From JAHBXE01 sp044222195 (lineage in GTDB: Bacteria > Planctomycetota > Phycisphaerae > Phycisphaerales > UBA1924): 64,000 bases of DNA. The position numbers and the translations under genes are program-made. This document shows positions 40,952-51,600 of this stretch, piece by piece. The notes under the pieces are model-generated. The model was given only the letters and a program-made list of their open reading frames with translations, was not told where the DNA came from and did no database searches. How positions within the stretch are numbered: the stretch's first letter is position 1; each line of letters begins with the position of its first letter. The stretch is taken from assembly GCA_044222195.1 (NCBI GenBank), contig JBGANS010000006.1:124001-188000 (forward strand), in the 5' to 3' direction.

Positions 40952-43047
40952 GCCTGGCCTCCTTCAACTGCGGTCAGGACCTTGTCGGGCGTGATCGGGA
41001 GGTTCCGCACGGGCTTGCCGATCGCGTTGAACACGGCGCACGCGATGGCGCCGGCGGTCGGCACGGTGGGGGGCTCGCCGATGGAGCGGACACCGGTCTG
41101 GTTCCTGGTCCAGAGGATGGGCTCGATGTGGGGCATGTCGTTTGGACCGAGGATCTTGTACATCTCGAGGTTGGCGTTGACCATTGAGCCGACGTTGCGA
41201 TCGAGGACTCGGTTCTCGAAGAGGGCGTAGCTGATGCCCTGGATGACGCCGCCGAGGACCTGGCTCTCGGCGGTCTTGCGGCAGATGATCTTGCCGCCGG
41301 ATTGGATCGCGATGATGTGCTTGACGCGGACGACGCCGGTCTCGGCATCGACCTCGACCTCGGCGAACTGGGCGCCGTGGCTGTGGCCCTTGCTGGTGTC
41401 GGCCTTGACGGCCTGCTGGTCCCAGCGGCCGCGGCCGATGAGGGACTCGGAGGGGAGGCGTGAGCAGGCTTCCTTCCACGTGAGGTACGGTTTGGCGTCG
41501 CGGAGAATGGCGCCGTTCTCGATGCTCAGGGCGCCGACCTCGATCTTCTCGCGGGCGGCGACGGCTTCGAGAAGTTTCTTGCGAGCGTCTTCACCGGCGA
41601 GGCGCATGGCGGGGCCGCTGTTGGGGGCCGTCATCGAACCGCCGGAGCCGGGGCCGCCGGGGAGGCTGGAGCTGCCGATGCTGACGGAGACGAGGTTGAG
41701 GGGAATGCGAAGGCCGTCGGCGGCCATCACGCCCATGATGGTGCGCTGACCCGTGCCGATGTCCTGCGTGCCGGTCCGGGCCTCGACCGAGCCGTCGCGG
41801 TTGATGCAGACCTCGGCTTCGGTGGGGAAGTTGCCGCGGTGCCAGGAGGCGGTGCCCATTCCGAAGCCGCGGCGGAGGGAGCCTTTCTGGGAGCCGGTGG
41901 CCTTGCGATTGGACCAGCCGATGAGCTTGGCGCCCAGGCGGAGCATTTCGCGGCGGTCGTCGTCGCGTTCGAGCTTGAGGCGGAGTTCGAGGGGATCGAC
42001 ACCGGAGATGGTGGCGATTTCATCGAGCATGAGCTCTTCGACGAAGGCGCCGGGGGGGTTGCCCGGGGCGCGGAAGGGGCGGGGCGCGCCGGCGTTGAAG
42101 GTGATGTCCTTGTGGGGGCGTTTGATGTCGCCGAGGTCGTAGCGGCCGGAGGGCAGGGCGATGTTGCCGCCGCCCTTGGAGACGCCGACACCGCCCCACG
42201 TGCGGATCTGGCCGCCGAGAACGGTGCCGTCCTTGTTGAAGCCGACGGTGACGGCGGCGCGGCTGGAAGGGCGGTTGCCGGTGTCGACCTGGTCTTCGGC
42301 GCGGTTGATGAAGAGGTAGGTTGGACGCTTGTACTTGGCGGCGACCCTGGCGGCGGTGGCGCCTTCTTTGCCGGCGCCGTTGAGCTTGGATCCAAAACCG
42401 CCGCCGACGTATTCGCAGACCACTTCGAACTTCGCGGCGGGGAGACCGATTTCGCGTTCAAGACCGTCCTTGGCGGCGGACGTGCCCTGCGTGGAGCTGT
42501 AGACGGTGGCGGACTCGCCATTGTGATCGATCACGGAGCCGTGAGTTTCGAGGCAGGCGTGGATCTGGACCTGGGTGGAATACGTCGCTTCAAGGATGTA
42601 GGCGGCCTTGGCGAGCAGGTCCTTGGTTTCCTGCGAGGGTTCGGCGTTTTCGAGATCATCGCCGATGCCGGTCTTGACGGGGAGTCTTTTCCACTTGGCA
42701 TTGAGGGCTTTGACGCCGCGGCGCATGGCGTGCGGGTTCTCGGCGACGAGGTAGCCAATATTCTGGCCGTGGTACTTGCCTTCTTTGTTACCGCCGATTT
42801 CAACCTCGATGACGCCGGGGACGGCGAGGGCGGCGTCCTTCTCGACAGACTCGAGTTCGGCGGCGCCGAAGGGGCAACGGATGAGGGCGACGAAGAGACT
42901 GTTCGGGAGGAACATGTCTCGCGAGTACTTGGCGCGGCCGGTCGTTTTCGCGATGCCGTCAAGGCGGGAGGTGTCCTCGTGGATGGAGGCGCCCTTGTTC
43001 ATGGGGCGGTTGGCGGTGGCGGCGGTGGTTGGGTCGAAGGTTGGCAT
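40948..43047 (-). CDS. Mo-hydroxylase molybdopterin-binding subunit (PaoC/YagR-like)
   Basis: This 699-residue large subunit has RLDGIAKTTGRAKYSRDM near the start, the CEYVGGGFGSK motif near residue 210, PFRAPGNPPGAFVEELMLDEIA, GTQDIGTGQRTIMG, and the catalytic Glu in IGEPPTVPTAGAIACAVFNAIG. It would oxidise aldehydes or N-heterocycles, with electrons passing to the 2Fe-2S and FAD subunits. The substrate is not deducible. The gene order here is A-C-B, in contrast to A-B-C in E. coli paoABC. It has no signal of its own, so it may be exported with the Tat-signal subunit. Confidence 0.93.
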   Translation of the reverse strand: MPTFDPTTAATANRPMNKGASIHEDTSRLDGIAKTTGRAKYSRDMFLPNSLFVALIRCPFGAAELESVEKDAALAVPGVIEVEIGGNKEGKYHGQNIGYLVAENPHAMRRGVKALNAKWKRLPVKTGIGDDLENAEPSQETKDLLAKAAYILEATYSTQVQIHACLETHGSVIDHNGESATVYSSTQGTSAAKDGLEREIGLPAAKFEVVCEYVGGGFGSKLNGAGKEGATAARVAAKYKRPTYLFINRAEDQVDTGNRPSSRAAVTVGFNKDGTVLGGQIRTWGGVGVSKGGGNIALPSGRYDLGDIKRPHKDITFNAGAPRPFRAPGNPPGAFVEELMLDEIATISGVDPLELRLKLERDDDRREMLRLGAKLIGWSNRKATGSQKGSLRRGFGMGTASWHRGNFPTEAEVCINRDGSVEARTGTQDIGTGQRTIMGVMAADGLRIPLNLVSVSIGSSSLPGGPGSGGSMTAPNSGPAMRLAGEDARKKLLEAVAAREKIEVGALSIENGAILRDAKPYLTWKEACSRLPSESLIGRGRWDQQAVKADTSKGHSHGAQFAEVEVDAETGVVRVKHIIAIQSGGKIICRKTAESQVLGGVIQGISYALFENRVLDRNVGSMVNANLEMYKILGPNDMPHIEPILWTRNQTGVRSIGEPPTVPTAGAIACAVFNAIGKPVRNLPITPDKVLTAVEGGQA

Positions 43048-43050
43048 GGA

Positions 43051-43710
43051 TCAGCCTTCCTTTCCTGCCGCGAGCGGCGCTTGAGAGTCGGGAATGGGGG
43101 ACTGCCCGGAGGCTTCGAGAACGGCGTTGAAGATGTTGGTGTAGGTGCCGCAGCGACAGATGTTGCCGGAGAGCCAGTGCTTGATCTGGTCGAGGGTGGG
43201 TTTGGGGATGTCGTTGAGGAGCGAGCGGGAGGCCATGACGAGGCCGGGTGTGCAGTAGCCGCACTGGAGGGCGTCGTGCTTGACGAAAGCCTCTTGAACG
43301 GGATCCAGGGTGTCGCCACCTTTGGCGAGACCTTCGACGGTGGTGATGCTGGAGCCGACGGCGTCAACGGCGAGCGTCATGCAGGAGACCATGAGCTTGC
43401 CGTCGATGATGACGGAGCAGCCCCCGCACGAACCGCGGTCGCAGATTTCCTTGCTGCCGGTGAGGCCGGCGTGGAGGCGGAGAGCTTCCAGCAGGGTGGT
43501 GGCGGGGTCGAGGGTGAGGGGGGTGGCCTTGCCGTTGATCGTGAGCTCGATGGCGACGGGGTCGGGGCCGAGGATGGGCGGGCCGTCGGGCTTGTGCTCC
43601 TCGACGAGGGCGCCGGCGACCTTGGCCTGGAGGGCGCCGGCCGCGGCGGAAGCGCCGAGGGTCTGGATGAATGATCGGCGCGAGACGTTGTAACGGTCGC
43701 CATTGGGCAT
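43051..43710 (-). CDS. Mo-hydroxylase 2Fe-2S subunit with Tat signal (PaoA/YagT-like)
   Basis: This protein has 219 residues from the ATG complementary to 43708-43710; the much longer open frame upstream is not coding. A Tat signal SRRSFIQTLGASAAAGAL is present, so the complex is likely folded in the cytoplasm and exported whole. The first 2Fe-2S site is CDRGSCGGC with a later Cys in MVSCMTLAV; the second is CGYCTPG and CRCGTY. It heads the operon A-C-B-small protein, with a 3-base gap to the Mo-subunit gene. Confidence 0.93.
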   Translation of the reverse strand: MPNGDRYNVSRRSFIQTLGASAAAGALQAKVAGALVEEHKPDGPPILGPDPVAIELTINGKATPLTLDPATTLLEALRLHAGLTGSKEICDRGSCGGCSVIIDGKLMVSCMTLAVDAVGSSITTVEGLAKGGDTLDPVQEAFVKHDALQCGYCTPGLVMASRSLLNDIPKPTLDQIKHWLSGNICRCGTYTNIFNAVLEASGQSPIPDSQAPLAAGKEG

Positions 43711-43782
43711 GGCGGTACTCCTTGGGCCGCGGGCAGTATAGTGGAAAGATGCCCGCGGGCTGCGGGATTTCTGGAGATCGGC

Positions 43783-44412
43783 GTGCGTGTGATTTCCGTC
43801 AATGTTTCGCCGGTGCGGAAGGTGGAGCACAACGGACGGGCGGTGTTTACGGGGATTTTCAAGACGCCGGTGAGCGGGGCGGTCGTTGCCAGGAAGCTGG
43901 GATTGGAAGGGGACGGGCAGGCCGAGGAATGTCATGGCGGGGTGGACATGGCGCTGTACGCGTTCGCGCGCGAGCATTACGACTTCTGGAAGGCGGAGCT
44001 CAAACGAGAGGACCTGGGGCCGGGGAAGTTCGGGGAAAACCTGACGGTGGAAGGGATGCCGGAGACGGGGGTGTGCATTGGAGATCGGTTTCGGATAGGG
44101 GAGGTCGAGGTGGAGGTGAGTGTGCCGCGGGCGCCGTGTACGAAGCTGGCGATGGCGATGGGTGATGCGGGTTTTCCGAAGGCGTTTCTGGCGACGTGCA
44201 ACGTCGGGTTCTACTTGAGGGTGGTCAGGGAGGGGCGGGTGAGCGCGGGGGACGTCATTGAGAGGGTGCACGCGGATGCGGCGCGGCTGAGTATCCAGGA
44301 AGTGACGCGGTTGATGTTCTTCGATGTGAAGAACGTGAAGGGGGCGAAGAAGGCGGCGGGCGTTGCGGCGCTGGCGGAGGGGTGGCGGAAGAAGTTTGCG
44401 TCGCGCGGGTGA
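43783..44412 (+). CDS. MOSC domain protein (YiiM-like)
   Basis: This protein has 209 residues from the GTG at 43783 with GGAG 6 bases upstream; in-frame GTGs at 43741 and 43789 are alternatives. The MOSC pattern is clear: VSGAVVARKLGLEGDGQAEECHGGVDMALYAFAREHYDFW, PGKFGENLTVEGM, and the reactive Cys in VPRAPCTKLA. The C-terminal helical part resembles YiiM. MOSC proteins handle molybdenum cofactor sulfur or use it in N-hydroxylated compound reduction. The divergent Mo-hydroxylase operon, 72 bases away, suggests a role in its cofactor. Confidence 0.85.
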   Translation: MRVISVNVSPVRKVEHNGRAVFTGIFKTPVSGAVVARKLGLEGDGQAEECHGGVDMALYAFAREHYDFWKAELKREDLGPGKFGENLTVEGMPETGVCIGDRFRIGEVEVEVSVPRAPCTKLAMAMGDAGFPKAFLATCNVGFYLRVVREGRVSAGDVIERVHADAARLSIQEVTRLMFFDVKNVKGAKKAAGVAALAEGWRKKFASRG

Positions 44413-44413
44413 A

Positions 44414-45178
44414 TCAGGAGGGAAGGTGCTCGAGGATTTCGAGCACGCCCGCGGCCTCTTCGGCGGAGGCGACAAAGCGAGCAAGAGGCTTGAGTTCGTC
44501 GATTGCGTTGGCGGGGCACGCGAAGTGGCCGACGCGTTCAACAATGGGGAGGTCGCTGCGGGTGTCACCGATTCCGGCGAGGCGGTCCCTGGGGATCTTG
44601 GTGAGCGCGCTCCAGCGCTCCAGGGCCGAGCCCTTTGAAATGTGGGTGAGATCGCAGTTGATGTAGAGCCAGGTCATGGAGACCCGGAGAGGCCAGGTTT
44701 CGCGGCGGAAACGGTCGCGAACGAGAGGCTCAAGGCTCTTGAGGTAGTCGGTGTTGTCGTGGTAGAGGGAGATGGAGCAGGTCTTGCCGGGCTGCATGAC
44801 GACCCCCTTGGGGCCGAGATCGCGGTCGATCCAGGTCGCCGCGGCGTGGATGGCCCGGAGGTGGTCGGGAGTGATGGAGGGATCGCGGTCGTAGATGTTC
44901 CGGTCTGGGTGGTACATCCAGACTCCGTTTTCAGCGATGGCGGGGAGGGTGTGGTTGTTGACGAGGCGGCACATGGCCTCGGCGAAAGGCTCGGGGCGGC
45001 CGGAGCAGACGGTTACGATCGGGCGGTCGCGTTGGTCCTGGGCGAGGCGGTTGTGCTCGGCGATGGTGGCGAGGGCGGCGGTGTTGAAGGGAGCGGAGGA
45101 TTCGGGGGCGAGGCAGCCGTCGATGTCGCAGATGACGGCGTCGAAGCGGCGGTCTGGGCTGAAGTGGGGAGAGGTCAT
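44414..45178 (-). CDS. HAD-superfamily phosphatase (type IIB)
   Basis: This 254-residue protein has motif I AVICDIDGCLAPES (nucleophile Asp and acid/base Asp), motif II in IVTVCSGR, Lys in THISKGSALERW, and motif IV GIGDTRSDLPIVERV. This is the Cof/MPGP-type IIB cap arrangement, with an alpha/beta cap between motifs II and III. The substrate is probably a sugar phosphate, not assignable. It ends one base after the convergent MOSC gene. Confidence 0.85.
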   Translation of the reverse strand: MTSPHFSPDRRFDAVICDIDGCLAPESSAPFNTAALATIAEHNRLAQDQRDRPIVTVCSGRPEPFAEAMCRLVNNHTLPAIAENGVWMYHPDRNIYDRDPSITPDHLRAIHAAATWIDRDLGPKGVVMQPGKTCSISLYHDNTDYLKSLEPLVRDRFRRETWPLRVSMTWLYINCDLTHISKGSALERWSALTKIPRDRLAGIGDTRSDLPIVERVGHFACPANAIDELKPLARFVASAEEAAGVLEILEHLPS

Positions 45179-45222
45179 CGGGAGCGGACTGTAGGGGACG
45201 GGGATTTGGTATTGTTTGAGGC

Positions 45223-47454
45223 GTGCTGGCCGTCTTCACGTTCACGATCTTCCTCGGCGCGGCGATGCTGTTTCTGGTGCAGCCCATGGCCGCGAAGATG
45301 GTGTTGCCGCTGCTGGGCGGGAGCCCGTCGGTGTGGAACACCTGCATGGTGTTCTTTCAGGCGCTGCTGCTGGCGGGGTATGCGTACGCGCACTATTCGG
45401 TGAAGGTGCTGGGGGTTCGGCGGCAGGTGGTGGTGCACGTGGGGGTGGCGGCGGCGCCGCTGGTGTTGTGGATGCTGGGGATGGCGCCGCTTGCTGCGCC
45501 CACGGGTGGGCCGGGAGCGGGGGATCGGCCGGTGGCGTGGCTGCTGATGATGCTGCTGGTGTGCGTGGGACCCGCGTTCTTTGTGCTCTCGACGTGCGGG
45601 ACGCTGATGCAGCGCTGGTTTGCCGGGACCGGGCACGTGGCGGCGCGGGACCCGTACTTCCTGTACGCGGCGAGCAACGGGGGGAGCATGCTGGCGCTGC
45701 TGGCGTACCCGCTGGTGGTCGAGCCTTGGATGAGTCTGGGGGAGCAGCGGCGATGGTGGTCGATGGCGTACGTCGCGTTTGTGGTCGCGACGGTGGTGTG
45801 CGGCGTGTTGACGTGGAGGCGGAGGGATCGGGCGGGCGTGGAAACGGGGGCCGTCGCGGCGAAGACGGCGGCGCCGACGTGGAAGCAGCGCGGGATGTGG
45901 GTGGTGCTGGCCGCGGTTCCGTCGAGCCTGATGCTGGCGGTGACGCAGTACCTGTCGACGGACGTTGCGGCGATCCCGCTGCTCTGGATCGTGCCGCTGG
46001 CGATCTACCTGTTGACGTTCATCCTGGTGTTTGCGAAGCGGGTGCTGGTGCCGGTGCGGGTGGCGAGTCGGTCGTTGCCGGTGCTGGTGCTGGCGCTGTC
46101 GGTGATCGTGCTGCTGGCCCGGCACAACCCGATCTGGATCATCGTGGTGCTGAACCTGGCGACACTCTTTTTCGGGGCGGTGCTGTGCCACGGGCGGCTG
46201 GCGGCGTCGCGGCCGGACGCTTCGCACCTGACGGCGTTCTACCTGTGTCTTGCCCTGGGGGGCGTGCTGGGAGGGCTGTTCAACGCGATCGCGGCGCCGA
46301 TGCTGTTTGACACGCTGCTGGAGTATCCGATCGTGCTGGCGGCGGTGTGCTTGCTGCGGCCGGGGCAGGAGAGGAAGGGGAACCGGGCGCTGCGGGCGTG
46401 GATGGATGCGGGGACCGCGGCGATACCCGTGGGGCTGATGGCGCTGGCGATGGCGATGTGGCCGTGGGTTGGGCGGTTGGTGAGCGGGGCCGGGGCGGAG
46501 CATGTGAGGAACGCGCTGGTGGTGGGGGTGCCGGTCGTGGCGTGCTATTTTCTGGTTCACGTGCCGGTGCGGTTTGCCGCGGCGGTGCTGGCGCTCTTTC
46601 TGGTGGATGCGGCGATGGACAGCCGACGAGCGGAAGCGCAGGTGCGGACCTTTTTCGGTCGGTACTCGGTGCATCGGACGGCAACGCCGCAGGGGCGTGT
46701 GTCGGTGGAGTTGCGGCATGGGACGACGTTGCACGGGTCGCAGTGGGAGAGCGCGACACACCGGGATGAGCCGCTCATCTACTACCACACGCAGGGGCCG
46801 GTGGGGGATGTCTTCGCGGCGTACGGGGCCAAGCCGCTGTTTGATCGTGTCGGGCTGGTGGGACTTGGGACAGGATCGATCGCGGCGTACGGGCGGGAGG
46901 GGCAGGAGCTGCGGTTCTTCGAGATTGACCCGGCGGTGGTGAGGCTGTCGAGCGCGGGTGGGCACTTTCATTATGTGGAGAGGTCAAAGGCGAGGTGCGA
47001 GTTTGTGATGGGGGATGCGAGGCTGTCGATCGCGAATGAAGCGGACGGCTCGCTCGGGGCGATCCTGCTGGATGCCTTCAGCTCGGATGCGGTTCCTGTG
47101 CATCTGCTGACGCGGGAGGCGGTGAAGCTGTACATGTCGAAGCTCCGGCCCGGCGGCGTGGTGGTGTTTCACGTGTCGAACCGGTACTTGGAGCTTGAGC
47201 CCGTGGTGTCGGGGGTGACGCGGGACCTGGGGCTGGTGGCGGCGATGAGGAATGACGCCGTCCCGGACGCGGAGTCGAAGAGCACGCTGCACTTTGGATC
47301 GAACTGGATCGCCGCGGCGAGGACGCGGGAGGACCTGGCGCCGCTGCTGAAGCGGGTGGGGTGGGAGGTGATGGAAGCGCGGCCGGGAGATCGGGTGTGG
47401 ACGGATGACTTCTCGAGCTTTGTGGGGATCTTTCAATGGTCCGGGTCGAGGTGA
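45223..47454 (+). CDS. Membrane protein fused to spermidine synthase-like domain
   Basis: This 743-residue protein starts at a GTG. The first 480 residues are a polytopic membrane region with about 12 helices, starting FLGAAMLFLVQPMAAKMVLPLLGGSPSVW, a signature of the fused MFS/spermidine synthase family. The C-terminal 240 residues are a polyamine-synthase-like Rossmann fold: VGLVGLGTGSIAAYGREGQELRFFEIDP, then GDARLSI and LGAILLDAFSSDAVPVHLLTREAV. These fusions are widespread, but their substrate is uncertain. The next gene, chorismate synthase, begins 19 bases downstream. Confidence 0.85.
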   Translation: MLAVFTFTIFLGAAMLFLVQPMAAKMVLPLLGGSPSVWNTCMVFFQALLLAGYAYAHYSVKVLGVRRQVVVHVGVAAAPLVLWMLGMAPLAAPTGGPGAGDRPVAWLLMMLLVCVGPAFFVLSTCGTLMQRWFAGTGHVAARDPYFLYAASNGGSMLALLAYPLVVEPWMSLGEQRRWWSMAYVAFVVATVVCGVLTWRRRDRAGVETGAVAAKTAAPTWKQRGMWVVLAAVPSSLMLAVTQYLSTDVAAIPLLWIVPLAIYLLTFILVFAKRVLVPVRVASRSLPVLVLALSVIVLLARHNPIWIIVVLNLATLFFGAVLCHGRLAASRPDASHLTAFYLCLALGGVLGGLFNAIAAPMLFDTLLEYPIVLAAVCLLRPGQERKGNRALRAWMDAGTAAIPVGLMALAMAMWPWVGRLVSGAGAEHVRNALVVGVPVVACYFLVHVPVRFAAAVLALFLVDAAMDSRRAEAQVRTFFGRYSVHRTATPQGRVSVELRHGTTLHGSQWESATHRDEPLIYYHTQGPVGDVFAAYGAKPLFDRVGLVGLGTGSIAAYGREGQELRFFEIDPAVVRLSSAGGHFHYVERSKARCEFVMGDARLSIANEADGSLGAILLDAFSSDAVPVHLLTREAVKLYMSKLRPGGVVVFHVSNRYLELEPVVSGVTRDLGLVAAMRNDAVPDAESKSTLHFGSNWIAAARTREDLAPLLKRVGWEVMEARPGDRVWTDDFSSFVGIFQWSGSR

Positions 47455-47473
47455 GAGCACCTAGGCTTTTGGC

Positions 47474-48643
47474 GTGGCGAGACTGGAATACATCACGGCG
47501 GGGGAATCGCACGGGCCGGCGATGGTGGGGATCGTGTCGGGCTTGCCGGCGGGGCTCGAGATCGACCTGGCGTTTGTGGATGCGGAACTGAAGAGGCGGC
47601 AAGGTGGTTATGGGCGAGGGGCGCGGCAGAAGATCGAGCACGATTCGATCGAGGTGATGTCTGGTGTGTATCGGGGGAGAACGATCTCTTCGCCGCTGGC
47701 GTTTCGGATTCTGAACCGGGATTCGCGGCTGGATGATGCTGAGAAGACGCCGCCGGTTTATCGACCGAGGCCCGGGCATGCGGACCTGGCGGGGAGCATC
47801 AAGTACCTGACGACGGACTGCCGGGCGATCCTGGAGCGGGCCTCGGCGAGGGAGACGGCGGTGCGGACGGCGTGCGGGGCGATCGCGAGATGCCTGTTGC
47901 GGAGTTTCGGGATCGAGGCCTTCGGGTTCGTTCGATCGATTGGCAGTGCGGCGGTTGGAGTGGAGGTGTTGGAGTCCAACTGGCAGCACTTGCGGGTTCA
48001 GCGCGACGCCTCGGAAACCTACTGCCCGGATGCGGAGGCGACGTTTCGGCAGTGCGAAGTGATCCGGCAGGCGAAGGTCGACAAAGACACGGTTGGGGGG
48101 CTGATCGAGGCGCATGTGTTTGGGTGCCCGCCGGGGCTGGGCTCGTGCATGGACTGGCGGGAGAAGCTCGATGCGCGGCTGGCGTACGCCGCGATGGGTA
48201 TCCAGGCGATCAAGTCGGTGGAGATCGGGCTGGGGCGTGAGGCGGCGGCGAGGCCGGGGTCGAAGTTTCACGATGCGATCCGGTTTGATCCTGCGAAGGC
48301 GGGCGCGCCGTCGCTGGGGTTCGTGCGCGACACGAACAACGCGGGCGGGACCGAGGGAGGGATGACCAACGGGCAGCCGGTGGTGATCCGCGCGGCGATG
48401 AAGCCGATTTCGACGCTGCTTCAGGGAATGCCGTCTGTGGACCTCAACACGCGGCAGCCGGAGCGGAGCACGTACGAGCGGAGCGACATCTGCGCGGTCC
48501 CGGCGGCAAGCGTGGTGCTGGAGAACGTTGCGGCCTTTGAGGTGGCGTCGGCGCTGCGAGAGAAGTTCGGCGGGGACACGATCGAAGAGGTTCGCGGCGC
48601 GTACGACCGCTATCTGGCGGCCGCGAGGGCGCTGGGCCGGTGA
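47474..48643 (+). CDS. aroC: Chorismate synthase
   Basis: This protein has 389 residues from a GTG. Signatures are YITAGESHGPAMVGIVSGLPAGL at the N-terminus, RRQGGYGRGARQKIEHDSIEVMSGVYRGRTISSPLAF, the FMN/EPSP site in FRPRPGHADLAGSIKY (actually YRPRPGHADL), and GGTEGGMTNGQPVVIRAAMKPISTL near residue 295. It converts EPSP to chorismate as the last step of the shikimate pathway. The GspK-like large exoprotein gene converges 7 bases beyond its stop. Isolated from other aro genes here. Confidence 0.95.
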   Translation: MARLEYITAGESHGPAMVGIVSGLPAGLEIDLAFVDAELKRRQGGYGRGARQKIEHDSIEVMSGVYRGRTISSPLAFRILNRDSRLDDAEKTPPVYRPRPGHADLAGSIKYLTTDCRAILERASARETAVRTACGAIARCLLRSFGIEAFGFVRSIGSAAVGVEVLESNWQHLRVQRDASETYCPDAEATFRQCEVIRQAKVDKDTVGGLIEAHVFGCPPGLGSCMDWREKLDARLAYAAMGIQAIKSVEIGLGREAAARPGSKFHDAIRFDPAKAGAPSLGFVRDTNNAGGTEGGMTNGQPVVIRAAMKPISTLLQGMPSVDLNTRQPERSTYERSDICAVPAASVVLENVAAFEVASALREKFGGDTIEEVRGAYDRYLAAARALGR

Positions 48644-48650
48644 ACGAACG

Positions 48651-51600
48651 TCAGGAGACCCCGCCGAGGCGGCGGGCGGTGATGGCTTCTTCGAGCTGCG
48701 ATGGCGTCATGCCCTGCACGCCGACGGACTGCAAGATTGTGGTGCGTGCGATGCGGTTCTCGACGGGGGAGAGGCCGAGGAAGCCGAGTTCGTTGAGCAG
48801 GTCGCGGAGGCCGTTGAGGTCGTTGAGCGCTTCGGCCTGCGCGGGGACGGCTTCGAGATAGGCACGGAAGCCGAGGGGATCGGCCTTGCCGCCGGCCGCG
48901 GCGGAGTACTCGGCCCATGCCTTGGAGAGGACCTGGCCGACGCGCTCGGTCTGGGGCGTGCGTTCGGTCGTTCCGGTCTGGGGGTCGTAGGTTTCCTTCC
49001 AGAAGACGGAGCGATAGCTCTCGAGGACGCGCCGGATCATGGCGGAGGGGAGGCGGTTGATCGTGATGGTGTAGTCGGTGGCGGTTGGATCGGCGGCGAC
49101 ATCGCTGACGATTCGGCGGCCGAGGAGGTGCTGGATGAACTGCTGCTCGTCGAGGGAGCGGGTGGCGATGCCGAGGCGGCCGAGGTCCTCGCGCTCTTCG
49201 CGGCCGACGCCGGTGTCCTCGATGACGTCGCCGGACTGCTCGGGGGTCGGGTCGGCGCCGGCGATGACGCTGGCGATGTTGGTGTTGCTGGGGCCGGCGG
49301 CGCGGAGGTCGAGGAAAGTGGAGCCGCTGACGAGGAGGGCGGTGGTGATGGGCTGACCGAAGGCGCGGTTGGCGAAGGACGAGATGGAGGTGCTGATGCC
49401 GGTGCTGTCCGGCGTGGCGAAGGCGGGAGCGCCGAAGCCTCCGAGGAGGACGGGGGTGGTGGAGAAGGTAATGGTGCCGCCGGCGACGAAGTCGACGCCG
49501 GTGTCGCGGCTGGTGACCAGGCCGCTGCCGAAGGCGCCGAGCACATCGCCGCCCGGTCGGGTGCGGATGGAGATGGTGGGTGCGTTGACGGTGATGTTGC
49601 CGAGGGCGGAGATGTCGCCGATGGCGGCGGCGGTGCCGGCGTTGATGGTGACGTTGCCGAGGACAGTCATTTTCTGGAACGCGCCCATGGTGAAGGCGCC
49701 GGTGGTGTTGAAGGTGATGCCGAAGTTGGCGATGGGGGCGCCGCTGGAGTTGAGGCCGGCGCGGAGCGTGGCGATGGTGGGAACGTCGGTGCGGTTGGCG
49801 CCGAGGCGGAGCGTGCGGAGCGCGAGGGTGGAACCGACGTTGCCGTTGAAGGTGATCCCGGGCATCGTGGGGGAGGCGGTGGTGGCGTTGATGGAGTTGT
49901 CGAAGAGGACGCCGAAGGCCTGGGGGGTGCCCTCGCTGTCGATGGTGGAGCCGAAGAAGGCGCCGGACCCGTTGGTGCCGGTGAGAAGCGAATCGCGGAA
50001 GACGAGGACCTTGTCGTTGAAGGTCATGGCGCCGCCGTCGACGTTCACATCGGCGCCGAAGCGGGTGGAGCCGTCGGCGTTGGTGGTAATGGACTTGAGG
50101 GCGTTGATCCCGCCGACGCGGGCGTTGAAGGTGGTGACGCCGTTGGTGAGGGTGTTGATGGTGAGCGCGGTCGCCCCGAGAAGAGGCGTGCAGTCGAGCG
50201 TGGAGTTGAAGGTAATGTCGTTGGCGGTGAAGGTGATGTCTGACGCGAGCTGGACGGCGTCGGCGTAGGTCTGGTCGCCGCTGGTCTTGACGACCGAGCC
50301 AAAGAAGCGGGTGGACCCGTCGGCGTTGGTGGTGATGCTCCCGAGGGGGGCGCGGTCACCGACGGAGCCGTTGAAGGTGGTCTGGCCGTTGCCGGAAGAG
50401 TTGATGGTCAGGGCGCGGGCGTTGAAGTCGGAGTTGAGCGTGGAGCCGAAGGAAATGCTGCTGCCGGAGAGCGTGGTGGCGGCGCCGAGGATCGTGTCGT
50501 TGTTGTAGGCCTGGTTCTGGGTGGTGGTGACCGCGCCGCCGTTGATGCGGGTGGAGCCCTCGGAGTTGGTCGTGAGGCGGAGGAGCGGGTTGACGTTTCC
50601 GACGGCCCCGGAGAAGGTCACGACGCCGGCGCCGACGAGCTCGACCGAGAGGGCGCGGGCCGTGGCGTCGAAGGAGTTCACGGTCTGGCTGAAGGTGACG
50701 TTGGACCCGGAGAGCGTCGTGGCGGCGGCGATGGAGACGACGTCGTTGTAGACCTGGTCGCCGCCGGTGATGATCTGGGAGGTGGCGATGACGGTCAATC
50801 CGTCGGAGTTGGTGGACAGCGACCGGAGCGGCGTGAGGCTGCCGACGACGGAGTTGAAGCGGGTGACGCCACCGCCGATGGTGTTGATGGTGAGGGAGCT
50901 GTCGGAGAGGGAAGAGTTCAACGTTGCGTTGAACGTGATGTCGTTGCCCTCGATCGTGGCGTTGTGCCCGAGGAAAACGGCGCCGGTGTAGGTCTGGTCG
51001 CCGCTGGTGGTCATGGTGCCGCCGTTGATGTTGACCGTTCCCGTGAAGTCCATGGACGTGGCCTGAGCGGGGGCCTCGAAGTTCAGGACGCTGAGCTGGC
51101 CGCTGGACATGCGGCCGAGAGCGAGGCCCGTCCCCGCGCCGACGGCGGCGGTGAACGTCGCGGCTGGGCAGTTGATGGCCAGATCGTTGGCTTCGCCGAG
51201 TTCGCTGGTGACGGTGTTGAACCGGGCGGACTCGGTGGCGGTGATGGCGGTGTCCACACCGATGACCAGGGCGTTGCCGATGTCCAGCTCGCGAACCTTG
51301 ACGATGTCGGTGTTCAGGATGGTCGTGCCGCCGGCACCCGTGACGAGGGAACGGAGGGCCGAGTCGGCGCCTTGATCGCCGATCCGTCCCGCGAAGGTGA
51401 CGAGCGGGGCGTTGACCGTCAGCGCCGCGCGCGGGAAGCCCGTGGGGGCGTCGATCGTTCCGCCGAAGGTCGCGGTGGAGGTCGCGTCGATCACGACCTC
51501 CCCGCCGATGACGAGGGCGTCGCGGAAGTCGAACGCCCCGGCCTTCATCGTGGGCGAGAGAATCGTGGTGGTGCCGGAGATGTTGGTGGTCAAGGAGCCC

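Noticed and set aside
43711..44568. Long N-terminal extension of the 2Fe-2S subunit frame
   Set aside because: It lies antisense to the well supported MOSC gene, and the Tat signal begins exactly at the ATG complementary to 43708-43710.
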